Positions 7,996 through 13,693 of a stretch of 13,693 bases of DNA are shown here, piece after piece. The translations under genes and the position numbers were made by a program. The stretch is from contig MQVO02000236.1 of NCBI GenBank assembly GCA_001986395.2, positions 1 through 13,693 on the forward strand. The letters run 5' to 3'. The first letter of the stretch is position 1; each line of letters starts with the position of its first letter. The DNA is from Irpex lacteus (lineage: Eukaryota > Basidiomycota > Agaricomycetes > Polyporales > Irpicaceae). Below the pieces are notes generated by a model. It made no database searches, was not told the DNA's origin, and saw nothing but the letters and a program-made list of their open reading frames with translations.

Positions 7996-9870
7996 AAATT
8001 AGAAGAGGGCAATTTAGGCGTATGAGGAGCAGAGTTAAGAGTTTCCTGCGTCCAATTAAATGTCACATCAGATTTAAATAGTCTAGATGGATCTACAGAA
8101 GGCATAAAATGACCTAAACCGATATTATATGCAACTGGAGAAGCTAAACCTATAGGACTAGTAGGTAAAGGACTACCTCTAAATAATGTTTTTGGTTTAA
8201 CTCTTATATTTTCACACTCTCAATTAGCAGCTAGAAGTGCAATATCTCTGAGTACTTTAGCTTCAGCGGATTCACCATAAAAAATAATTTCAGTTTATCC
8301 TGCCATGTCATTAAAGGGTTCACTTCAGTGAATGGATAATATCTATGATCAGCTGTTACTGAAACAATTTTTTTACCATTCACTCTATAAACTCTCTAGT
8401 TTTTACATACTGTGGAGTATAATAAGTGAAAGGGTTTAAATAATGACCTACAGTGTGAATAGATGAGTTTATTGCACTACCAAAAGCATTCACTGAGTTA
8501 TTAATACCTCTTCCTATATTATTAATTATTCCTGGTCCCCTCTCTCCATTTATATGAATATCAGGAACTCCATCTGGCGCACCTGCAGAAGTAGGAGGAA
8601 TAGGTCCTGTGGAGAAACCCTAACCAAAGGTGGTACAGTACCTGAAGAAGGATCTGCACTTGAAGATGCAGCTGGTCTCTCAGGTGAAATCCTTGCAGCA
8701 AGATCACCTGTATATATTTTCCAACATAACCAAGATGATCCAGCTATAGCTACTACTAGGAATGTAACCCAAGCAATTTTATATGCTGTATCATACCAAG
8801 ACCAATAGCTTGGTACAGTATTGTTTTCATTCCAAGTTCAAGGTAAAATAGACCAGTTACTATGCCCTAAATCCCAAAAAACTAGTTAGAATTATTTCTA
8901 ATTCCTAGTTTTTTTGGGGGGGGGGTGTAGTATATTTTTCTATAATACTTTTTGTTAAAATATTATGGTTAACTGGTCTATTATCATAAGAGTTACTACC
9001 TCATTTCCATATTTTCCAGTCAGGTTCCACAGGTGGTTTAGGATAAATTCAGTTATCAAAAAAAAATATAGCCAATAGAATATCTTTTTGTGCCCTATAT
9101 TAACATCTCTAAGTAAGTATGCCTACTGCAATAAATCCACCAAAAAGATTATCTGTACTAAATCCTGTCATTTTAATGTAGCATATACTCCTATTAACGC
9201 ATTTAATATTACAAACCCTTTTCTTATGGTTACTAATAAAGACCACCACGGTCATTCTTCCACACCATATTTTTAATAGGCTTATAATTTTAGATCACAC
9301 CAGGTATTTTATTAGCATATGCAATTAGTGAAGTAAGAGCAAATAATGATAATAGTTTACTTGTACTTGTAGACTCAGGTTTATTTACTGCATTTAATGC
9401 ATTTTACACGTTTATTTGCACCTGTAGTTTTTATACTTAAATTATTTCTTTTATGGTCTAGGATATTTAAAACTTATGGGTATGTAGGTAAATATGTAGT
9501 CTAATAAACCTGGAATATCTTGGGCTGGTGTAAGATAGACTGACTCATAGCACATTTAATATAATGCATATAGGAAAAAATAATAGGTTAAGGCTACTAA
9601 AATAATAAGTACACATGTGATATATGCCCATCTGTTATTGGAATTAATTATATGTGGTGGAGATTCTAATTATTTATCTGATGTGTATTATGTAGATATA
9701 GTTCCTGTTTCATGTAGAATATTCATACTAATGGTAATAGTATTGAAATAATCAACATGATAAATGTAATTAACCAAATATTGCTATAGCAAATATGGTT
9801 CATACAGTTGTTATTGTTGTGATGGTGATTAAAAAATTATTGTTAAATCTATCAGGTGCTTAGACCACCA
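7959..9870 (-). pseudogene. degenerate large membrane-protein gene of unknown family
   Basis: Read from 9870 down to 7959, the minus strand gives successive in-frame protein-like blocks joined by frameshifts and stops. Near 9860-9730 is a hydrophobic block with TVWTIFAIAIFG and ISILLPLVWIFYMKQ. Next come NNRWAYITCVLIILVALTYY, then STSTSKLLSLFALTSLIAYA near 9330, then GVEEWPWWSLLVTIRKGF near 9255, then PPVEPDWKIWKWGSNSYDN near 9020. A hairpin element at 8873-8925 follows, then SYWSWYDTAYKIAWVTFLVV near 8800 with a further helix. The rest is a soluble tail: SPERPAASSSADPSSG, GPGIINNIGRGINNSVNAFG (8385-8607), VSVTADHRYYPF (8285-8387) and a 109-codon C-terminal block (7959-8285). Several Trp positions are TGA, unlike cox1. 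I do not recognise the family. An integrated mitochondrial plasmid gene is one possibility. The coding character is clear; the identity and the exact limits are not. Confidence 0.65.
8873..8925. repeat. palindromic hairpin element, copy 8 (inside a broken gene)
   Basis: The arms cccaaaaaactagttag and cctagtttttttgggg end in an extended run of about ten G. The element separates two protein-like blocks of the minus-strand pseudogene: KSIIEKYTT before it and HSNWSILPW after it. It therefore looks inserted into former coding sequence. Confidence 0.88.
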
Positions 9871-10019
9871 ATTTTATGTTTAAATACAATTATACTATGA
9901 ATACTACTTATATAGTATTAGCATTCTAATATTACATAAATTGTCTTTATCTTGATAGAGTATGATATACTTTTTTATTGTTTATTGTTTAAAATAAAAT
10001 ATTTAATTTGAAAATAAGC
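9871..10019. other. AT-rich stretch between pseudogene and intron remnant
   Basis: A small hairpin aatacta...tagtatt lies at 9900-9919. The rest is AT-rich sequence in which I see no gene. It could contain the decayed 5' end of the minus-strand membrane gene or the 5' part of the group I intron. Confidence 0.3.
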
Positions 10020-10300
10020 CCCCGTTTCTCTTATAAAAAACAAATGAGTTTGAGAAAAGAAAACTGGATAAATTGCAAAAAACCATGTTTCTAAGGAAAA
10101 TAGTCAATTTGCAGCCAAGCTTGAAAATAGTGAATAATTGTTGAAAGATAATTAACATTCATGAAGGTTTAACAACTAACAGGTGAGTATCACTAACAAT
10201 AATCCTGACACGGAACATCCGGCATTATCTAATCGGGAATGATGACATAGTCTGAACAATAACGTGAGTTATTGAGTAATGAATAAAATGCATTACGGTA
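10020..10300 (+). mobile_element. group I intron core, isolated remnant
   Basis: The plus strand shows the ordered core elements of a fungal mitochondrial group I intron. P (aaattgc, 10070-10076) pairs with Q (caatttgcagccaagc, 10105-10120) to form P4. The R-like ggtttaacaactaacagg lies near 10166-10182, and P8 is the hairpin gtgagtatcac (10183-10193). The S-like gatgacatagtctgaac is at 10241-10257, P9 is aataac-gtga-gttatt (10258-10273) and P9.1 is gtaatg...cattac (10276-10296). In P7 the usual R sequence gacta is aacta here, so the guanosine-site G-C pair seems lost. No intact homing endonuclease and no recognisable exons are next to it, so it looks dead and stranded. Confidence 0.7.
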
Positions 10301-10960
10301 ACAAAAATTATTAATACAACAAACCTTATTCCAAATCTCTTGAATGTTTGGCTTAATGTCCGAAGTTTAAATTTTCTAGTTAGGGTAAGTGCACATGACT
10401 CGGTTATTTACCAGATGAATCATTGTGACGTGCTTCTATTATGACAAAGTCATAATAGTATATAACCCTATAATCACTGAAGTTATAGTAACAAATTATG
10501 TCTGGATGTTAAAAGTTGACCATGTTACCTAAAAATTTTCCTCGGTACATTAACTTTTTGTGTTTGTTTGCGAGGTTATCAGTCTGATTACACCTCTGTT
10601 TTCAGTGTGAGCAGTACTTTATTTATACCCATATGGAATCTGAAAACGTGTTTCTTACGGCGTGAAATAATACATTAATTGATTTTATTTGCTCAATGTA
10701 CTTACTGGTACCGATTTTGTTAGGAGCCATTATCAGATATCCTAGGGAAGCTACAAGGTTTTTGAGAGTACTAACTATTCCCAGTTTTATCTTTATTGAA
10801 TTATAGTGATAACTTGTCTTCAACAAACGATTGGACCTCCTTAAGATTTTCTCAGCTAGTTCGGGGCTTCCCTCTACTCCTATTATAAAGTCAACTGCAT
10901 ACCTCGCATAGACCACCTTAATGTACTAAGCCCCTCTATGCAAATTAGGTGTTATTAGGA
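10300..10960 (-). pseudogene. group II intron reverse transcriptase/maturase, C-terminal remnant
   Basis: Read on the minus strand, 10623-10916 contains VVYARYAVDFIIGVEGSPEL, the RT active-site region (normally YADDF) with the first catalytic Asp of the ADD triad replaced by Val (codons at 10890-10901). It is followed by LGYLIM and further RT/thumb-like sequence. After frameshifts, CYYNFSDYRVIYYYDF (about 10450-10500) and SCALTLTRKFKLRTLSQTF then KRFG (10330-10398) match domain X of mitochondrial group II intron maturases. The N-terminal RT motifs are absent: upstream lie a hairpin element (11051-11100) and cox2. No domain V of a group II intron was recognised. It abuts the group I remnant on the opposite strand. 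The enzyme must be inactive because of the frameshifts and the D-to-V change. Confidence 0.85.
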
Positions 10961-11050
10961 GTTGATTACGGAGTAAGTTGTATTCTTCCCACCGCGACAA
11001 ATTGTATTCTTTTTTTTGGTCAGTATTTTAGTTTATTCTGTAACACCAAA

Positions 11051-11100
11051 CCAAAAAAACTAATTAGAATTAGAAATAATTCTAACTAGTTTTTTTGGGG
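11051..11100. repeat. palindromic hairpin element, copy 9
   Basis: The arms ccaaaaaaactaattagaatt and ctagtttttttgggg enclose agaaataattctaa. It lies 56 bp beyond the 3' end of cox2 and immediately upstream (minus strand) of the RT remnant, at a junction between unrelated sequences. Confidence 0.88.
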
Positions 11101-11155
11101 AATGTGTAGGTGGAGATGACTTATATTTAAAGGGGTATAAAATAAATTTATTAAG

Positions 11156-11910
11156 TTAAACAGAGTCGATCCAAGCTAAATAGTCTTGTACTGAAACTGC
11201 TTCCACTGCTATTGGCATGAAAACCGTGCCATACTCCACAGATTTCTGAACATTGTCCGTAGAATACTCCTGTTCTTTCAGCTAAGAAAGAAGTTTGGTT
11301 TAGTCTTCCTGGTACAGCATCTATTTTTACTCCTAATGAAGGTACTGCCATGAGTGAATAACATCAGCTCCTGTAACAATAACTCTATATGAGTATCAAC
11401 AGGTACTATTACTCTATTATCTACATCTAATAATCTAAATTGGACCTAATTCTAAATCTGATTCTGGAATCATATATGAATCAAATTCTATAGAATCACC
11501 ACTATCATTTACATAATCACTGTATTCGTATGACCAATACCATTGATGTCCTACAACTTTAATTGTTATTGTAGGTGAGATAACTTCATCTAATAAATAT
11601 ATAATCTGAATGAAGGGAAAGCAATAGCAATTAAGATAAAAGCTGGTGTGATTGTCCAGATTAATTCAATTAATGTACCGTGATTTAAGTATTTATGTAC
11701 AATTGCACTTTTACTACTATTATAGTAATAAATAATTGAAGTTAATACCCAGAAAACTCCTACTGAAATTACAACAAGGTAAAAAAAGATTGTGTTGTGT
11801 AATTCAACAATCCCAGTGAATCCTGGAGCTGCACTATCTTGGAAACCTATTTGCCAAGGATGTGGAGCATCATTAAATATAGTATTTAAAAAAGAAAAAT
11901 TAAAAATCAT
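11156..11910 (-). pseudogene. cox2: cytochrome c oxidase subunit 2, five one-base frameshifts
   Basis: COX2 carries the CuA centre that accepts electrons from cytochrome c in complex IV. From ATG at 11908-11910 to TAA at 11156-11158 the full content is present: the N-terminal HPWQIGFQDSAAPGFTG, two membrane helices (residues about 40-62 and 82-104), [10 protein letters not shown], and the CuA site with [11 protein letters not shown], and H and M in the GFMPI region. The reading frame is broken five times: one base missing near 11600, one extra near 11443, one missing near 11386, one missing near 11348 (tgg-gca reduced) and one extra at 11219. The corrected length is about 251 residues, normal for fungi. 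No damaging substitution is obvious, so sequencing or assembly error, very recent decay or RNA-level correction are all possible. All Trp codons are TGG. The gene starts 17 bp from arm B. Confidence 0.9.
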
Positions 11911-11927
11911 TTTTATTTAAAATTTGT

Positions 11928-11954
11928 GTATACCTTAGGTAATATATTACTAAT
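11928..11954 (-). promoter_or_regulatory. conserved leader end upstream of cox2
   Basis: The reverse complement reads the same tacctaaggtatac end as the leader before cox1 and includes the TACCT-A-AGGTA inverted repeat. It stands 17 bp before the cox2 ATG. Its conservation beyond the indel just outside it (11964-12062) suggests it is kept for function, but recent duplication alone could explain it. Confidence 0.45.
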
Positions 11955-11963
11955 ACCAATTTA

Positions 11964-12062
11964 TATTAAGATTAAATTATTTTTTTAGTTTTTGTCCTTT
12001 GTTTATAGATAAGAAAATAAGATTATTTATTTTCTTCTTATGTAATAAAAATAAAGAGGGTA
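11964..12062. other. 99-bp segment present only in arm B
   Basis: Arm A joins tctaatact directly to ataaattga, whereas arm B has about 99 extra bases here. The segment is AT-rich with gtcctttgtttatag and no visible ORF or palindromic element. It is either a deletion from arm A or an insertion into arm B, and it is the largest difference between the arms. Confidence 0.7.
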
Positions 12063-12100
12063 AGTATTAGAAATAAAAAATAAATTATAAAAAAATATAA

Positions 12101-12142
12101 CCCCAAAAAAACTAGGAATTAGAAATAATTAGTTTTTTTGGG
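12101..12142 (-). repeat. palindromic hairpin element, copy 10 (arm B)
   Basis: Reverse-complement copy of the element at 5220-5261. The arms ccccaaaaaaacta and tagtttttttggg enclose ggaattagaaataat. Confidence 0.85.
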
Positions 12143-12820
12143 ATTGGATTAAAGTAATAAATTTATACTCTCAGCTCATACTTTATAATTTATTAAAATA
12201 AAGTATTAAAGTACAGTTTTGTTTCACCCTCCCTCCTCCCCTTTTTTTTATATAAAAAAAGGATAGAGGGGGGAGGATAGAGGATGTACTGCTGAAAAAT
12301 ATTATTTAGTAAAACTAAATAAACCACTGCTAAACCTAAGGTGTTATATAGTATAAATACTATTCTGAGTATAAAATAGACAGTGAAAGATTATGATAAA
12401 ATAAAATATATATAATAATATAGCTATCCCCCACCCTGTGGGCCCCACTTGATTTATAAGGGCCCCACATTCCACAATCCACAATCCACAATCCACAAAG
12501 TGGGCTGGGGTGGGCTGGGCTGGCGTGGGCGGCAAGGAGGGGTGGGCAAATTTATTAAATATATATTCTTTTTTTGATTTTATTTCTTCCCTTTTTTTTT
12601 AATTAAATTAAATTAAATTAAATTATTAAAAAAAAAAAGACCAAAATATATTATTACTTATAAAAATTTATAAGAAAATAATACATGCCCCCTTTTTTTA
12701 TTTATAGAGGGCAGTGCAACGTTAGCTCTGGAAAAGAAAGTTAAATCTAACTTTCCTTTATTCTTTTTCTCCTTTTTTTTATTATTATAAAAATAAAAAG
12801 GCATAAAGAAATTAAGAATA
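12143..12820 (-). other. long non-coding leader of arm B, upstream of cox2
   Basis: Mirror image of the arm A leader, with oligo-T palindromes (12241-12262, 12590-12610 and 12772-12800), the TTGTGGA array (about 12471-12500), the C-rich cluster as G-rich sequence (12500-12546), and the TTTAA tract (12598-12628). A standard-code minus-strand frame crossing it at 12344-12535 is a by-product of these repeats and not a gene. Confidence 0.6.
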
Positions 12821-12891
12821 TAGTCTTTATCAGAATCGAACTGATACTTGCTACGTGAAGGGTAGCTGTACTGCCTTTATACAAAAAGACC
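12821..12891 (-). tRNA. trnE: tRNA-Glu (UUC), arm B copy
   Basis: Exact reverse-complement duplicate of the gene at 4463-4533: same cloverleaf, anticodon TTC and A discriminator. It is transcribed toward cox2, after tRNA-Met. Confidence 0.92.
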
Positions 12892-12911
12892 CGGTCTTTA
12901 TTTTATTTCTA

Positions 12912-12983
12912 TTGCGGCATCAGGAATTGAACCTGCTCTAACAGCTCATGAGGCTATTGTGCCAACCTTTACACTATACCGCA
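12912..12983 (-). tRNA. trnM: tRNA-Met (CAU), arm B copy
   Basis: Exact reverse-complement duplicate of the gene at 4371-4442, with anticodon loop ctcatga. It lies about 40 bp downstream of tRNA-Leu and 20 bp upstream of tRNA-Glu, all in the same direction, forming a Leu-Met-Glu tRNA run leading into the cox2 leader. Confidence 0.92.
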
Positions 12984-13024
12984 TGTATGGACACTATCTT
13001 ATTATTAAGATTTTTATTTTTTTT

Positions 13025-13108
13025 TACGAACAAAGAGACTTGAACTCTTAAGGGATATTCCCACTTCTACTTAAGAGAAGATTGTTTACCCAATTTCAAC
13101 ATGTTCGT
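13025..13108 (-). tRNA. trnL: tRNA-Leu (UAA)
   Basis: An 84-nt class II tRNA. The acceptor arms are acgaaca and tgttcgt, the anticodon stem cttct/agaag around loop cttaagt (anticodon TAA), with an extra arm (tggg...tccc) as expected for leucine tRNAs, and the T stem aagag/ctctt with loop ttcaagt. The discriminator is A. It lies just outside arm B and has no counterpart outside arm A, so the duplication border falls between tRNA-Leu and tRNA-Met. It would read TTA, the commonest Leu codon in cox1 here. Confidence 0.92.
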
Positions 13109-13269
13109 TTCCTTTTTTTTAATTAAAAAAAAAGGGAGGGAAGGGCAAAATCTAATAATCTAATTATAATATTTTATTTTATTTAATTATAAGACTCTTT
13201 TAATTCTATTCTTTTATTAATACCCGGCTTTATTCTTAAATCCACAATCATCTTGTTTATTTTGGAGGA
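13109..13269. other. AT-rich spacer upstream of tRNA-Leu
   Basis: It contains the palindrome ccttttttttaattaaaaaaaaaggga (13111-13138) and otherwise AT-rich sequence. No gene was seen. Confidence 0.4.
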
Positions 13270-13640
13270 TTAGCGTAAAGTAGAGTAAAGAAAGATAAGA
13301 ACAGTTAAAATGTGACACCCAAAGAACAATTCATCTGTTTCTTCAATAGCACCTTCTATCTTTTTAGGACAGTTATTCAATTTATTACCCCAAAAAACTA
13401 GTTAGAATTAATTCATCCGGTAAAGCGACCCTAGTTTTTTGGGTTGAGTCGCTGAACAGCTATAGGTGTAGGTATATTATGAAATACATTGTTTCAACTA
13501 ACTAGTACCCAACCAACACCTAGTGCAATAAATACTGTAACAGCTAGTGAAGTAGGAGATTTACTATTAGCTGATCCTATTTGTAAGCCTTTACTCCCCT
13601 TTACGAAGTGCTAAATCAATTGATTTTAGATTCTGAGCTC
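13270..13640 (-). pseudogene. broken membrane-protein fragment of unknown family
   Basis: Read from 13640 down, the minus strand gives NLKSIDLALRKG. A shift at a run of G near 13597 leads to GLQIGSANSKSPTSLAVTVF, then IALGVGWVLVSWNN (one Trp as TGA) and VFHNIPTPIA. A hairpin element (13388-13443) interrupts the frame. Beyond it lies a 38-codon open stretch, 13270-13386, reading CPKKIEGAIEETDELFFG and then a hydrophobic end HILTVLIFLYSTLR before TAA. Two probable membrane helices are seen. The style resembles the larger pseudogene at 7959-9870 (Ser-rich strings next to helices, TGA as Trp), so both may come from the same kind of element. No family was recognised. Confidence 0.5.
13388..13443. 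repeat. palindromic hairpin element, copy 11 (GCGACCC variant)
   Basis: The arms ccccaaaaaactagttag and ctagttttttggg flank a core whose right half is atccggtaaagcgaccctag. It shares gcgaccctag with the copy at 4190-4244. It splits the minus-strand membrane-protein fragment. Confidence 0.87.
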
Positions 13641-13688
13641 CCCCCAAAAAACTAGTTAGAATTAATTCTAATTCCTAGTTTTTTGGGG
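13641..13688. repeat. palindromic hairpin element, copy 12 (closest to consensus)
   Basis: The arms cccccaaaaaactagttag and cctagttttttgggg enclose the core aattaattctaatt, with near-perfect dyad symmetry. It lies at the right edge of the window, directly at the 5' side of the minus-strand membrane-protein fragment. Confidence 0.9.
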
Positions 13689-13693
13689 ATGTA

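Larger units (their letters stand above)
11928..13012 (-). repeat. large inverted repeat, arm B (cox2 side)
   Basis: Reverse-complement counterpart of 4342-5334, with the same tRNA-Met, tRNA-Glu, leader repeats and hairpin element in the same order toward cox2. It is about 92 bp longer than arm A, mainly because of a segment at roughly 11964-12062 that arm A lacks. At the outer end the similarity stops at 13012, just before tRNA-Leu. At the inner end it stops at 11928, 17 bp before the cox2 ATG. Confidence 0.95.

Noticed and set aside
8554..8808. 84-codon plus-strand ORF
   Set aside because: The minus strand of the same stretch reads as protein-like membrane sequence (SYWSWYDTAYKIAW) with TGA as Trp. 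The plus frame looks like its antisense shadow.
9088..9276. 62-codon plus-strand ORF
   Set aside because: Antisense to pseudogene blocks such as GVEEWPWWSLLVTI on the minus strand, which have better membrane-protein character.
11590..11910. The 106-codon frame as a complete short protein
   Set aside because: It is only the first part of cox2. The rest follows directly in other frames, so it is a frameshift product and not a separate gene.
12344..12535. 63-codon minus-strand ORF with a Pro-rich start
   Set aside because: It is a translation of the C-rich cluster and the TTGTGGA array in the repeat arm. The frame is not kept in arm A because of the G-run length difference.

Overview
This is a stretch of a fungal mitochondrial genome, most likely from a mushroom-type basidiomycete (Agaricomycetes). 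It carries a mitochondrial large-subunit rRNA, intron-free cox1, cox2, and tRNAs for Met, Glu and Leu. The background is very AT-rich with scattered small GC-rich clusters. Several decayed reading frames read best with TGA as Trp (genetic code 4), whereas cox1 and cox2 use only TGG for Trp.

Layout from left to right. Positions 1 to about 3129 hold the rnl gene (+), without introns but with lineage-specific insertions, including a palindromic hairpin. About 3130-4341 is a non-coding spacer with three more hairpins and a purine-rich, possibly RNA-like part at about 4000-4340. Positions 4342-5334 form arm A of a roughly 1 kb inverted repeat, carrying tRNA-Met(CAU), tRNA-Glu(UUC) and a long leader. 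Positions 5355-6965 hold an intact cox1 (+), followed by a tiny one-helix ORF and a second ORF fragment. On the minus strand, 7959 to about 9870 is a long degenerate gene for a multi-spanning membrane protein that I do not recognise. About 10020-10300 is a group I intron core remnant (+), and 10300-10960 is a decayed group II intron reverse transcriptase/maturase (-). Positions 11156-11910 hold cox2 (-), complete in content but broken by five one-base indels. Positions 11928-13012 form arm B of the inverted repeat, with the same two tRNAs on the minus strand, followed by tRNA-Leu(UAA) at 13025-13108 (-). The window ends in another broken membrane-protein fragment at 13270-13640 (-) with hairpins inside and next to it.

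The logic of the region: the two arms face each other, so cox1 and cox2 each sit directly downstream of the same tRNA-Met, tRNA-Glu and leader cassette and are transcribed toward one another across a 6.6 kb single-copy segment. Both leaders end in the same 27-nt sequence 18-20 bp before the start codon. A family of about 47-55 nt palindromes (CCCCAAAAAACTAG...CTAGTTTTTTGGGG) occurs 12 times in this window, in spacers, in both arms, inside rnl and inside pseudogenes. It looks like a mobile mitochondrial hairpin element. The segment between the arms and the segment beyond tRNA-Leu are graveyards of introns and plasmid-like ORFs.
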